This document shows positions 33,497 to 43,172 of a stretch of DNA of 64,000 nt, one piece after another. The position numbers and the translations under genes are program-made. Under the pieces are notes generated by a model, which ran no database searches, was not told the origin of the DNA, and was given only the letters and a program-made list of their open reading frames with translations. Source of the stretch: an uncultured Lachnospiraceae bacterium (lineage in GTDB: Bacteria; Bacillota; Clostridia; Lachnospirales; Lachnospiraceae); NCBI GenBank assembly GCA_910577175.1, contig CAJTLU010000003.1, forward strand, positions 99,851 through 163,850, read 5' to 3'. Positions within the stretch are counted from its first letter, which is position 1, and every line of letters starts with the position of its first letter.

Positions 33497-34912
33497 ATGA
33501 TGTATATATTTAAAAATTCTCTTAAAAACCTTGGACGCAACAAAGGCAGAAATCTTATTCTCTTTCTTATTGCCTTTCTTACGCTCCTCTCCGTAACCCT
33601 TTCGTTTTCTATCCGGACGGTCTCAATTCTTGCCATGGAACGCTATAAGGGCAGCTTTGGCGTACCTGCAAGGCTGGAAGTCAACTGGGAAAAATTGAAC
33701 CGTGACCATCCTGTCACAGAAACGGTCAATGCAGACGGAAGTATTACAATGGAACAAAATTTTGAAGTCCCGGCGCCGGACCCTTCCGAATATGCCAGCT
33801 ACGCGGCCTCGCCGTATGTGAAGCAAATGCTTTACCATGCTTCCTGCAGCGTTTATTCTGCTTCCCTGGAGCAGGTTGACAATCATCTGCCGGAAAGCTA
33901 TGAGATTACAGACGTCGGGGGAAAGAGCAAGGAAGAACTTATGGAATTTTTCCAGGCGGCAACCGACGAAGAACTATATGACATTGTCGGTGGTAAGGAA
34001 GCGCTGAAAAGAATGATGGATACCAAGCCCGGCGCCATCGGTTCTTTGATTGGTTTTACAGACTTATCCCTGCTTGAAGATTTTGCAAAAGAATATCGGA
34101 AGCTTGAAGAGGGCACATTTCCTGCCAAAGAAAAGGAATGTATCATCAGCAATCAATTTGCCCGGAAGAATCATTTGAACGTCGGAGACAGCATTTCGAT
34201 TTCAGGTCCGAGCGCATCAATGGACCAGACGGAACTCCCTTTCACCATTGTCGGCATTTATGGAGATTACTTTAATGCCGCCACCGGAGCCGAGCTTGGA
34301 ATGGTTTACGGCGACATTTTTACAACATATGACACTTTAATAAACAGCGGATTTCATTATATTGACATGCTGGATGCAGAATTTATTTTGCATACTCCTG
34401 AATGTGTGGCATTGTTTGAAAAGGAACTTTATGAAAAAGGGGTAAGCGAATACCAGAAATTGGTCTATTCCATAGAAGAATACGAAAATTGCACAGAACC
34501 CTTGAAAAATATTTCTCATATTGCAGAACTCTTTACATTGTCGGCAAGCCTGATTGGCATGTCTATCATTTTTATGATTGCGTTTATTACGATACGGGAG
34601 CGCAAATATGAAATCGGTGTCCTCCGCTCTATGGGAATGAAAAAAGCTGGCATTGCGCGGGGCATGATGTATGAAATCATTTTGCTTATGATTGCTGCTT
34701 TTCTTATCAGCACTCTTGCCGGAAGCCTTTTAACAAAGCCAATCACGTCTCTGCTTCTTAAAGATTTCACGGAGGCCGGCACAGCGCTCCCTGTTACTTC
34801 TGTTCTGTTCAGTGCAGCGATAGCTTCTATTTTGAGCCTTATATCAGGGCTTTGCGCCGTATTTGCTATTATGCGTGATGAACCTGTAAAAATTCTCACA
34901 GAAAGGAACTAA
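33497..34912 (+). CDS. FtsX/MacB-type ABC transporter permease
   Basis: The 471-residue protein has an N-terminal helix (about 12-35), a large extracytoplasmic domain (about 40-345), and three C-terminal helices separated by the FtsX signature region (TIRERKYEIGVLRSMGMKKAGIARG in part). This four-helix plan is that of MacB-like exporters that pump out or sense antimicrobial peptides or lipoproteins. AAAGGAGG precedes the start at ideal spacing. It is followed five bases later by the ATPase gene. Confidence 0.9.
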   Translation: MMYIFKNSLKNLGRNKGRNLILFLIAFLTLLSVTLSFSIRTVSILAMERYKGSFGVPARLEVNWEKLNRDHPVTETVNADGSITMEQNFEVPAPDPSEYASYAASPYVKQMLYHASCSVYSASLEQVDNHLPESYEITDVGGKSKEELMEFFQAATDEELYDIVGGKEALKRMMDTKPGAIGSLIGFTDLSLLEDFAKEYRKLEEGTFPAKEKECIISNQFARKNHLNVGDSISISGPSASMDQTELPFTIVGIYGDYFNAATGAELGMVYGDIFTTYDTLINSGFHYIDMLDAEFILHTPECVALFEKELYEKGVSEYQKLVYSIEEYENCTEPLKNISHIAELFTLSASLIGMSIIFMIAFITIRERKYEIGVLRSMGMKKAGIARGMMYEIILLMIAAFLISTLAGSLLTKPITSLLLKDFTEAGTALPVTSVLFSAAIASILSLISGLCAVFAIMRDEPVKILTERN

Positions 34913-34917
34913 AAACA

Positions 34918-35574
34918 ATGGAACTATTAAAATTAAATCATGTATCTTACCGATACAACAAAATGCGGCACTCTGTCATTCAAGAGATAACCCGTGTTTT
35001 TGAAGCAGGAAAGCTTTATTGCATTACAGGAGAATCCGGCTCAGGTAAAAGTACCCTGCTCTCGCTTATTGCAGGACTTGACCTCCCTTCCTCGGGAGAA
35101 ATACTTTATCAGGGCCGGAATACTGCCAGAATGGACCGGGATGAATATCGTTCTAAAAAAGCAGGCGTTATTTTCCAGGGCTGTCATCTTCTGCAAACCG
35201 CCACAGCGGCAGAAAATGTCCTGCTTGCAATGAACATTGCAGGAAAGCGCCCTGCAAAATCTGCTGCTTATGACATACTGTCCCAGGTAAGAATTGACGA
35301 AGAAAAAGCAAATCGCAAAATATTAAAGCTTTCCGGCGGCGAACAGCAAAGAGTGGCTATCGCAAGAGCGTTGGCTGGCGGCGCGCCAATCCTTGCAGCA
35401 GATGAACCGACCGGAAGCCTTGATAGTGAAAACGAAACAATGATTATGCGTATTTTTCAAACGCTTGCCCATGCTTCCAATAAATGTGTGATTGTTGTTA
35501 CTCATTCCAATCAAGCAGTTACCTGCGCTGATGAAGTTTTAATCTTAAAAGAGGGGCGTTTAACCAGTGCATAA
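34918..35574 (+). CDS. ABC transporter ATP-binding protein
   Basis: The 218-residue ATPase has Walker A GESGSGKST, the Q-loop VIFQGCHLL, the signature LSGGEQQRVAIARAL and Walker B ILAADEPTGSLD, and is of MacB/LolD type, matching the permease upstream. Together they form an exporter energised in the cytoplasm. A long palindrome lies beyond its stop codon, from 35707, and may terminate the operon. Confidence 0.94.
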   Translation: MELLKLNHVSYRYNKMRHSVIQEITRVFEAGKLYCITGESGSGKSTLLSLIAGLDLPSSGEILYQGRNTARMDRDEYRSKKAGVIFQGCHLLQTATAAENVLLAMNIAGKRPAKSAAYDILSQVRIDEEKANRKILKLSGGEQQRVAIARALAGGAPILAADEPTGSLDSENETMIMRIFQTLAHASNKCVIVVTHSNQAVTCADEVLILKEGRLTSA

Positions 35575-35706
35575 CAATTTGTTTTTCCAGGACAACGTAG
35601 ATTTTTCTCCATAAAATGCGCCGGTCCAAAAGATAATCCCATGCAGGGAGGAAGAGGCACCGCTTCCGGGGTATCAAAAGCGAAGGGGCAGCAAAGCGAA
35701 AGGATT

Positions 35707-35981
35707 CCGGGCGTGGCGGCTTCTTACAAGCGATAAAAAACATGACTCACTGTAAAAAGGGGAGAAGTGCTACCTTATTTTTGCATTTGTCCGAAGGACC
35801 GCGTCTTTCGCGCAACCGGAATCGCCTCTAAGAGCTGGTTAGGCGCGAGGACGCCACCGAGCGGCTTAACAGCTCTTAGAGGAAGTCCGGCGGAGCGCCC
35901 GCGCATGCAAAAATAAGGTAGCACTTCTCCCCTTTTACAACAAAGAAATATCTGCCGCTTGTAGGAAGCCGCCACGCCCGG
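35707..35981. repeat. Long palindromic element A
   Basis: Nested inverted repeats occupy the 461-bp gap between convergent genes. The outer arms are 35707-35732 and 35956-35981 (26 bp, one mismatch). The inner arms are 35751-35786 and 35905-35939 (about 35 bp, nearly perfect). A third pair lies at 35825-35841 and 35866-35882 (CCTCTAAGAGCTG type). After the left inner arm the sequence is TTGTCCGAAGGACCG, and before the right arm GGAAGTCCGGCGGAGCG. Both motifs recur in elements B and C. No gene is seen in this gap. Confidence 0.85.
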
Positions 35982-36035
35982 AGCCGCTGCGTTTTTATTT
36001 TGCGGCAGCCCCCGCTATCTCTTTTCCGGCAGAAA

Positions 36036-36434
36036 TCAGCCGGTCTGCTTCCCTATCAGCTTATCCTCGTTCAGAATATGGCTCACAAGCCAGTCTGTAA
36101 CAATCTGCAGCATTCCCTCGATTGCCTCGTCCTGGTTCTCATCGACCACATCCAGATTCCAGCCATTGATGGTCTCTCTCAGGGAGTCATGCTGGCACTT
36201 CTGGGTAAACATCCGCTTATAGCCGATAGACGCCATATAGGCCTCCTCATGTTCAAAATGCGTCAGCGTATAGTCCCTCAGTTCCTCTAAAATATGCCGG
36301 ATATTATCATACTTATCCGGGATGAATTCCTCACATTTCAGCTCATACAGCTCATCCGCAATCTCAAAGAGCCTTCTGTGCTCCCTGTCAATCTGCTCGA
36401 TTCCTGTCAGAAACTCCTCTTTAAATTCATACAT
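36036..36434 (-). CDS. Bacteriohemerythrin-like protein
   Basis: The 132-residue four-helix protein belongs to the hemerythrin family, which binds oxygen at a di-iron site. Visible ligands are His19 (IDREHRRLF), His59 and Glu63 (THFEHEEAYM), His82 (QKCQHDSL), His119 and Asp124 (SHILNEDK). The first histidine of the usual HxxxH pair, expected at 78, is Gln, so the iron site may be altered. Single-domain members store, deliver or sense oxygen in anaerobes. It lies 56 bp after a chemoreceptor gene on the same strand, which suggests a link with aerotaxis, though this is inference. Confidence 0.88.
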   Translation of the reverse strand: MYEFKEEFLTGIEQIDREHRRLFEIADELYELKCEEFIPDKYDNIRHILEELRDYTLTHFEHEEAYMASIGYKRMFTQKCQHDSLRETINGWNLDVVDENQDEAIEGMLQIVTDWLVSHILNEDKLIGKQTG

Positions 36435-36490
36435 AAACTTAAACCTCCTGATTCATCCGATCCCAAAACGAGAGTCTCCGGCAACGGTAT

Positions 36491-38185
36491 TCAGATTTTG
36501 AACGTATTCATATCCCGTTCCAGGGTTTCTGCAATCCGCCGAAGCTCCTCTGACTTTTTCGAAATATCGGCAACCACAGCAGAAATCTCTGTAACCGAAG
36601 CCGACGTTTCTTCCGTACCTGCCGCATTTTCCTCTGCGATTGCAGTCAGACTCTGTACTCCGTCAACAACCTTACATCTTGTATCGTCCATTTCATTTGT
36701 TTTCTTTAAAATATAATGCATGGCTTCCACAGAGGCATCCACTTCTTCTCTGATTTCTCCGAATACCCCGTCCGTCCTGCCAACATATTCGCTCTGCTCT
36801 TTTATGCTGAGTTTTACATCCTTCATAATTTCAACAGCACGCTTTGAATCCTGAAGCAATACCGAAATAATCGTTCCAATCTGCCTTGCAGACTCGTTGG
36901 ACTGCTCTGCCAGCTTCTGAATCTGCGATGCCACAACGGAAAAGCCTCTTCCCTGTTCCCCTGCCCGTGCCGCTTCAATTGAAGCATTGAGCGAAAGCAG
37001 GTTTGTCTGCTCCGCGATTTCTGTAATCATCGCTGCAGCCTCGCTGATTTTTTTGGCAGATTCATTGGTCGTATCTGTCTGCTTTGCAATAATGTCAATA
37101 TATTCTTCTGCTTTTGTATTGACTTGTGCCAATTGCAGCAAAATATCCTTTGCATTGTCTCCGGCGTCCTTCATCCTGGACGCATTCTGCACAAGCTGCT
37201 GCACAACGCTGTTCGTATCTTCGACCATACTGCCCATAGCCATAACGCTTTCCGTGGCTGCCTGTGTTTCCTCTGCCTGGGCAACTGCACCCTGGGAAAT
37301 ATCACTTACCGCATTTTCCACCTGCGACATCGTATTCGCAGTCTCACTAGCGCCCCTGTTCAATTCATCCGCTGCTCCTCTGAGAACCTCGCTCTCCTTG
37401 CGGATATTCCGGACAACACTGACCAGTCTCTCCCGCAGTATGGAAACCGCCCTGCTCATAGCGCCGATTTCATCCTTGCGCTGATTCAGCCTTTCTGACG
37501 CTTCATCCTCCCTGAAATCCATCTCTGAAATCTTAAGCGTCATATCGGTCATATGGGTAATCGGTCTGACAATTGCCGACGCCCACAGATAACCGACAAC
37601 CATACACAGTGCTACTGCCAGGACAATCCCTCCGGCGCCAAACATATTTACCTTCTTAATCGGCTGCATAATCTCATCCTGGTCTGCCGTGACAATCAGG
37701 ATAAACTCCTGATATTCGCTGATATAGAGTGCCGCATATTTCACTGAGCCTTTATAATCGTATGTAATTACCCCGCTGTCGACCCTTTTCCCTGCCTGCA
37801 AATCAGCACAGGCGGATTTTACAACGGCATTCTCGACCGGTTTCCCTGTCTTCCCTTCATCCGGATGATACAGCATAGTTCCGTCCTTTGCCGCAACATA
37901 AACGTAACTGCTCTCAATATCCTCCATTCCCTTGCCGGCAAACTTAGCAGACAAATTTGCCATTTCTAAAACAGAAGCTGCCGTATCAGAGCCTTTGATT
38001 TCATTGTCCAGCATACTGCCGTAAGCTAGCGCCAGATCGTCAATATAATTCTCTGTCATGGTATTCATCTCTTTTTTGAGATTGATAGAATAAGTCAGAA
38101 TCATAGTCAGTCCGGTCAGAATGACAACTGCAGTAAGCAAAAAACCGATTTTGGTCTTAATAGAACGTACCTTTGTTTTCTCCAT
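36491..38185 (-). CDS. Methyl-accepting chemotaxis receptor with Cache sensor
   Basis: The 564-residue receptor has membrane helices at about 12-32 and 190-210, an extracytoplasmic Cache-type sensor between them (SSYVYVAAKDGTMLYHPDEG; GVITYDYKGSVKYAALYI), a HAMP domain (IVRPITHMTDM) and a signalling hairpin with the tip LLSLNASIEAARAGEQGRGFSVVASQI. It would feed into the CheA pathway. A promoter lies upstream and a strongly initiated small ORF overlaps its start, which may couple or limit translation. The ligand is unknown; the neighbouring hemerythrin gene hints at oxygen. Confidence 0.93.
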   Translation of the reverse strand: MEKTKVRSIKTKIGFLLTAVVILTGLTMILTYSINLKKEMNTMTENYIDDLALAYGSMLDNEIKGSDTAASVLEMANLSAKFAGKGMEDIESSYVYVAAKDGTMLYHPDEGKTGKPVENAVVKSACADLQAGKRVDSGVITYDYKGSVKYAALYISEYQEFILIVTADQDEIMQPIKKVNMFGAGGIVLAVALCMVVGYLWASAIVRPITHMTDMTLKISEMDFREDEASERLNQRKDEIGAMSRAVSILRERLVSVVRNIRKESEVLRGAADELNRGASETANTMSQVENAVSDISQGAVAQAEETQAATESVMAMGSMVEDTNSVVQQLVQNASRMKDAGDNAKDILLQLAQVNTKAEEYIDIIAKQTDTTNESAKKISEAAAMITEIAEQTNLLSLNASIEAARAGEQGRGFSVVASQIQKLAEQSNESARQIGTIISVLLQDSKRAVEIMKDVKLSIKEQSEYVGRTDGVFGEIREEVDASVEAMHYILKKTNEMDDTRCKVVDGVQSLTAIAEENAAGTEETSASVTEISAVVADISKKSEELRRIAETLERDMNTFKI

Positions 38186-38240
38186 GTACTTGCTCTCCTT
38201 CTCCTATTATTATTCGTTTATAACACCCGTAAAGTTTCAT
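38157..38240 (-). CDS. Possible 27-residue upstream ORF overlapping the chemoreceptor start
   Basis: ATG at 38240 has an excellent AAAGGAGG site and opens a 27-codon frame (MKLYGCYKRIIIGEGEQVHG then ENKGTFY) that runs across the receptor's start codon in another frame and stops 26 bases inside it. Such overlap usually means translational coupling. It has no recognised family and may only be regulatory. Confidence 0.4.
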   Translation of the reverse strand: MKLYGCYKRIIIGEGEQVHGENKGTFY

Positions 38241-38367
38241 AATTTTCCTCCTTTCTGCCCTATTTTCAGGACTTTAATCCCTTTCGGACTTCATATTTTT
38301 AATTATACTACTATTCCAATTGGATAGCAAGAACTTTCCGCTTCCTTGAACTTCTGTATTGCAATTC

Positions 38368-41079
38368 CTACTGTTTCGCTTCCAGCACCTTCCGCACTGT
38401 CTCCTCTAACACCAGCATATCCACAGGCTTTGCAACATGGGCGTTCATGCCGGCTTCCAATGCATTATTGATATCCTCGGCAAAGGCATTTGCCGTCATC
38501 GCAATAATCGGCATCGTATTTGCTAACGGATGACCGCTGTCACGAATTACGCCTGTGGCTTCATAGCCATTCATCACAGGCATTTGCACATCCATCAGAA
38601 TCAGGTCATACTGGCCGGTCTTTGACTGTTCAAACGCCTCCGCCGCAAGCTGGCCGTTCTCATAGACATCACAGGTTGCGCCTGCCATCGACAGAAGCTC
38701 CTTTAAAATCTCCGCGTTCAGCTCATTATCCTCTGCCACAAGAACATGCATCCCTTCCAGTACGCTTCTGCCACTGTTTTCTACCGTCCTGCTTCCCAGA
38801 TCTCCATGATGAAACACAGCGTCCATTTTACTGCGGAAGTTTGCCACAAAGAACGGCTTAGGCAGAAATGCCTCAATTCCGGCACTTCTCGCCTCCTCTT
38901 CGATTTCCGTCCAGTCATAGGACGTCAGCACAAGAAGCGGAAGCTCCTTCGGAATTTCCTGCCGGATACGCCTTGCGGTTTCCAGTCCATCCATGCCCGG
39001 CATCCTCCAGTCAAGTAACACCACATGATACAGCCTGTTTTCCTCATCTGACTGCTTCACCATATCAATCGCCGTCATTCCGTCTGCCGCATAGTCCACA
39101 TGGACACCTGTACCATCCATTGCCGCCATAACATTCTGGCCGACGATTTCTTCATCATCTACAACAAGGAGCCTCGTAATCCCGTGCTTCGTCCAGTATT
39201 CATTGTCGACCTCATAATCGCTGATACGCAGCTCTAATTCTACCGTAAACTCCGACCCGGCATCCTTCTGGCTCTTCACAGAAATCTTACCGCCCATCAA
39301 ATCCACAAGATTCTTTGTAATTGCCATCCCGAGTCCTGTACCCTGTATTTTATTAGTCACACTGTTTACCTCGCGGGTAAACGCCTCAAAAATAGTCTTT
39401 GTAAACTCTTCGCTCATGCCAAGACCGTTATCGGCTACAACAAAGCGGTACAACGCATACTGCTTGGAACGCTGCGAAAGTTCCTGCACCGTCAGGGTAA
39501 CACGACCGCCCTCCGGCGTATACTTTACGGCATTGGACAACAGATTCAGAAGAATCTGATTCAGTCTCAGCTTATCCACTATAACCGCTTCATGCCGGAT
39601 GTCCTTCACAATCACGTCAAACTCGTGACGCTTTGCCTTCATTTGCGGACGGACAATCGTATCAATGCCCTCGACAATTTCGCCGAAGCTTTCTTCCGAA
39701 AGGTTCAGCGTCGTCTTACCGGCCTCGATTTTTGACATATCCAGCACGTCATTAATCAACCCCAGCAGATGCTGGCTGGAAGAGGTAATTTTCTTTGTAT
39801 ACTCCCGCACCTTTTCCGGATTCTCCGCATCTCTGGAAAGAAGTGCAGAAAACCCTACAATGGCATTCATCGGTGTCCGGATATCATGGCTCATATTGGA
39901 AAGGAAATTGCTCTTAGAACGGTTCGCCTCTTCTGCAATACGAAGCGCTTCCTCGGTCATGCTTTTGGTTACCTCAAGCTCCGCGTTCCGTTTTTCCAAC
40001 GCCTCGCTGGCACTCTGGATTTCCGCATTTGCCTTTTGCAGCGCCAGATTGTGCTCCTGCAGGATATGGGCATTCCGGGCATTCTCTTCCGCCTCTATTG
40101 ACCTGCGCCGCCAAAGATACGCAATCACAAGCAAAATCATCAAAAGAAGAAGGAAAAAAACAACAAGACCATTCCTGTTCATGGAATCCTGATATTCCAC
40201 CATGGCATTCTGCGCATTGGATACCATAATCTCACAGACAAGGTAAAGCGGTGCATTCTGCATTTTCCTATAGGCAAAATAATGCGTTTCCTCTTTCTCT
40301 ACCAGCTGTATCCCGCTGCTCCCGCTGGCAAAATCCGCAAGAACCTTCTCCTTCTCCTCCTGCGACATATTGCCGTTCTTAACATACTTCGAAAGAAGAT
40401 TGATATTATTTCCTGCGTTATCCCCGCCTGCACTATTTGCAAACATCACAACGCCGTTTTTATCTAACATATATAAAGCAGTTTCTCCCTCAAAGCTTGG
40501 AATATTTATCATTCCTGCCAAGGTGTCAATATCAAAAAGCAGCACAACCGCCCCGTACTGGATGCCGTTTATCGTGACAGGCATCCTCGCCGGAGCCGCA
40601 AAAGCATATTTAATACGATTATTATATCCGGCATACCTTGACACCTTCTGTCCGTCAATAAACAGCTCCGAGAGACCTTCTCCCAAATCAATCCTGCCTT
40701 CTTCGCCGTCTGTTGATAAATAACGTCCTGAGCTATGGAGAAATAAAATCTCCTCCAGATTTCTGCTTTCCCGCATAGAATCAAAATATATGCTAAAATC
40801 CTTTATGGAACCTTCTTTCCCGTCTGCGGTTTCATACACATACTTCCCGATTGCATCCGCAATCCTGTAATTTCCGTCAATTACATCGCTGCAGGATTTT
40901 TCAACAAGCACAAGTATTTCATTCAGATAATTCCGGCTGAAGTTATCAATATGCTTTCGTGAATCTAAAATATAGTAACGCATAGTAATGCCAAAGGCTG
41001 CTGCAAGAAGGAGCAGCCCCAGTATAACCGCCATAGGTGAAATATTCCTTTTTTGACTCTTCTTTTTATCGATGTCCAT
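38368..41079 (-). CDS. Hybrid sensor histidine kinase with two receiver domains
   Basis: The 903-residue protein has a membrane helix (about 15-35), an extracytoplasmic Cache-like sensor (about 40-300), a second helix (about 305-325), a coiled coil (about 330-385), then HisKA with the active His in SNMSHDIRTPMNAIVG, an ATPase domain (NLLSNAVKYTPEGG; GTGLGMAITKNLVDLMGG), receiver 1 (LLDWRMPGMDG) and receiver 2 (LILMDVQMPVMNG). It has no DNA-binding domain, so it must pass its phosphate on or act through protein contacts. The lipoprotein gene 45 bp upstream encodes a solute-binding protein, likely its ligand-presenting partner. Confidence 0.92.
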   Translation of the reverse strand: MDIDKKKSQKRNISPMAVILGLLLLAAAFGITMRYYILDSRKHIDNFSRNYLNEILVLVEKSCSDVIDGNYRIADAIGKYVYETADGKEGSIKDFSIYFDSMRESRNLEEILFLHSSGRYLSTDGEEGRIDLGEGLSELFIDGQKVSRYAGYNNRIKYAFAAPARMPVTINGIQYGAVVLLFDIDTLAGMINIPSFEGETALYMLDKNGVVMFANSAGGDNAGNNINLLSKYVKNGNMSQEEKEKVLADFASGSSGIQLVEKEETHYFAYRKMQNAPLYLVCEIMVSNAQNAMVEYQDSMNRNGLVVFFLLLLMILLVIAYLWRRRSIEAEENARNAHILQEHNLALQKANAEIQSASEALEKRNAELEVTKSMTEEALRIAEEANRSKSNFLSNMSHDIRTPMNAIVGFSALLSRDAENPEKVREYTKKITSSSQHLLGLINDVLDMSKIEAGKTTLNLSEESFGEIVEGIDTIVRPQMKAKRHEFDVIVKDIRHEAVIVDKLRLNQILLNLLSNAVKYTPEGGRVTLTVQELSQRSKQYALYRFVVADNGLGMSEEFTKTIFEAFTREVNSVTNKIQGTGLGMAITKNLVDLMGGKISVKSQKDAGSEFTVELELRISDYEVDNEYWTKHGITRLLVVDDEEIVGQNVMAAMDGTGVHVDYAADGMTAIDMVKQSDEENRLYHVVLLDWRMPGMDGLETARRIRQEIPKELPLLVLTSYDWTEIEEEARSAGIEAFLPKPFFVANFRSKMDAVFHHGDLGSRTVENSGRSVLEGMHVLVAEDNELNAEILKELLSMAGATCDVYENGQLAAEAFEQSKTGQYDLILMDVQMPVMNGYEATGVIRDSGHPLANTMPIIAMTANAFAEDINNALEAGMNAHVAKPVDMLVLEETVRKVLEAKQ

Positions 41080-41124
41080 ATCTACTTACTCTCCTCTTTC
41101 CTTTCGAGCATCGGTATTTGAATA

Positions 41125-43107
41125 TTAGTCTGCCTGCTTCACTGTCAGATACGAAACAGGCTTTGCAATTTTTCCCCCACCCTGCAGATATTTTTGCAAA
41201 TACAAATGACAGAACTTGAACGGCTGCGCAAAATCCTCCCAACCTTCAAATGTAGTTTCTGTTCCGGTATCCGCAAGATAAAACATTTCAACACGGGTCG
41301 CCGCCACGGTAAGCTTGGTATCCTCAGCTAATGGCCGCCCATCGCGCAGAATTGCCGTCACCTTATAAGGTTTGGGCCCAAGGATGCTGTTTCCGACTGC
41401 CAGAAGTTCTTCGGGATTGGTAATACCGAACTCCTCGTCACGAAAACCTTCCTCCTTATATGTAACTTCATAGGCGGCGCCTGCCATAACAGGAAGATTC
41501 TGCAGCACACGGTGTGTCAGATACATATCCCTGTTCATACACCGGAGTAACTCGCCTACCGTCATCGTCCTTGTATAAAGTCTCTGGTTGGAAAACAGAT
41601 AGCCCGCCGTGGCATCGGTATATTCCCCATCCAGCATAGCCATATTCAACAGGTCGGCATTAGCAATCATCACATCGACTCCGCGGTTTTTCAATTCCTC
41701 GCATTCCAGCATAGTATTGCAGAAGGCTGAAGCCGCAGGACGTCCGCCCAGTTTTTCATCATATAGGTTAGAATAGCCTGCTCCGGAGATAGTAAATAAC
41801 GGCTGGGCAGGAACATCCTCTTCTTTTCTTGTACGAACCTCTTTCACAGTCTGTACAAACAGGTCATATGCCTGTTCCGCCGTGGCATCTCCGGCACAAA
41901 CAGCATTCATCACAGCCGCTGCCGCCGCATTCAGGCCTTCATCCGTAACCAGTACAATGGTATTGCCCCTATCCAGGGACTCTACAATAGCCTTATTCCC
42001 ATCTCCCACAAAGGTTCCGTTCTTCCGGGAAACATCCATTACACCGCCGCGCCCGGCCTCGTGCGCTTCATAAACCTCCGTAGAGCAAAGCGCCGAAAGA
42101 ACCTGCAGGACCTCCCCCAGCCGCTCCTCGGTAACCTTATTGGACACCGCATAGCGCGGCTCTGCATTTACCAAAAGCCAGCCACCGGATTCCGATGCAT
42201 TATAAAAAGGCTTTAAGGTAAACTTCCTGCCTGACAACGCCTCCGTTGCATGGTAGGCAGGAGAATCCATCAGTACCATAGGCGCTATCTCTTCCTTCAG
42301 GGATGTCAGCATCGCGGTAGTATCAGTCGTAAGCTGCTCTTCCTTAAATACCCCTGCCTGCTTCAGCTCCACAAGGCGTTCAAAAATCTGCGGCCAGACG
42401 GCATTCTCACCGGAATCCAAAATAGTGTCGTCGGTAAAGGCAGCATAATTTTTTGCCCATTCCTGCCCGTATGCACTCTGCAACAGGTCTGCGCTTAAGA
42501 TACAGAGGACAGACCACGCGCGGTAGCTTTTCCCCGCAGTCCCAAAATCAATACTGATGCCGTCAATCCCTCTGGCTTCAAAAGCCTCCACAGCGGCTAG
42601 AAAACCGGCATAATCTGACGGGGGTTCAATCCCGTATTTTTGGAACATTGCATCATTTAATGCTATGGCAGTATATTCCACCATACCAGGTATCCAGTAA
42701 AGCTCTCCGGCAGCATTCCGGTAATTGTCCAGCAGACCGGTATTGATGCCGGACAGCAAATCCTCTCCGGACAAATCCCTGAAATATTTACTGTCATTAT
42801 TGTCATAGCTGACAAGATTGTTCCCAAGCACGATATCGGGCATAGTGCCGTTATTGTACAGTTCCTCATAGTACCCTTTTGATATTTCGCCAGAATTGAC
42901 ACACCAGTGGAACCACTGGATATTGATATCAGGACAGGCCCTTTCCACTGCTGCCAGATCATCCTCACAATAAGTATTCGTCATAACTGTAACCGTCTTC
43001 CGGCCATCCCCCGATGACTTGCCCGTGACATTACCTTTACAGCCGGGCAACAGGGAAAATACTATCATTCCGGCCAAAGATAAGCCGACTGCTTTTTTAA
43101 GATTCAT
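41125..43107 (-). CDS. Solute-binding lipoprotein with 5'-nucleotidase-C-like tail
   Basis: The 660-residue protein has a lipoprotein signal ending LLPGC, then an extracellular sugar-type solute-binding fold (about 35-420, with GELYWIPGMVEYTAIALNDA in part and FQKYGIEPPSDYAGFLAAVEAF in part). A C-terminal region follows (about 430-650) that resembles the 5'-nucleotidase C-terminal domain (IANADLLNMAMLDGEYTDA; RTMTVGELLRCM), without the metal-dependent catalytic half. No permease genes adjoin it; instead a hybrid kinase follows after 17 bases of spacer plus a ribosome-binding site. It probably senses rather than imports. Start at 43107 follows AAAGGAG; 20 further open codons upstream are unsupported. 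Confidence 0.75.
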   Translation of the reverse strand: MNLKKAVGLSLAGMIVFSLLPGCKGNVTGKSSGDGRKTVTVMTNTYCEDDLAAVERACPDINIQWFHWCVNSGEISKGYYEELYNNGTMPDIVLGNNLVSYDNNDSKYFRDLSGEDLLSGINTGLLDNYRNAAGELYWIPGMVEYTAIALNDAMFQKYGIEPPSDYAGFLAAVEAFEARGIDGISIDFGTAGKSYRAWSVLCILSADLLQSAYGQEWAKNYAAFTDDTILDSGENAVWPQIFERLVELKQAGVFKEEQLTTDTTAMLTSLKEEIAPMVLMDSPAYHATEALSGRKFTLKPFYNASESGGWLLVNAEPRYAVSNKVTEERLGEVLQVLSALCSTEVYEAHEAGRGGVMDVSRKNGTFVGDGNKAIVESLDRGNTIVLVTDEGLNAAAAAVMNAVCAGDATAEQAYDLFVQTVKEVRTRKEEDVPAQPLFTISGAGYSNLYDEKLGGRPAASAFCNTMLECEELKNRGVDVMIANADLLNMAMLDGEYTDATAGYLFSNQRLYTRTMTVGELLRCMNRDMYLTHRVLQNLPVMAGAAYEVTYKEEGFRDEEFGITNPEELLAVGNSILGPKPYKVTAILRDGRPLAEDTKLTVAATRVEMFYLADTGTETTFEGWEDFAQPFKFCHLYLQKYLQGGGKIAKPVSYLTVKQAD

Positions 43108-43172
43108 AACGCAATTCTCCTTTCCTTGTCCCTTAAACCGGAACAGAACAATGAGGCTGCGCGGCATCCGAT

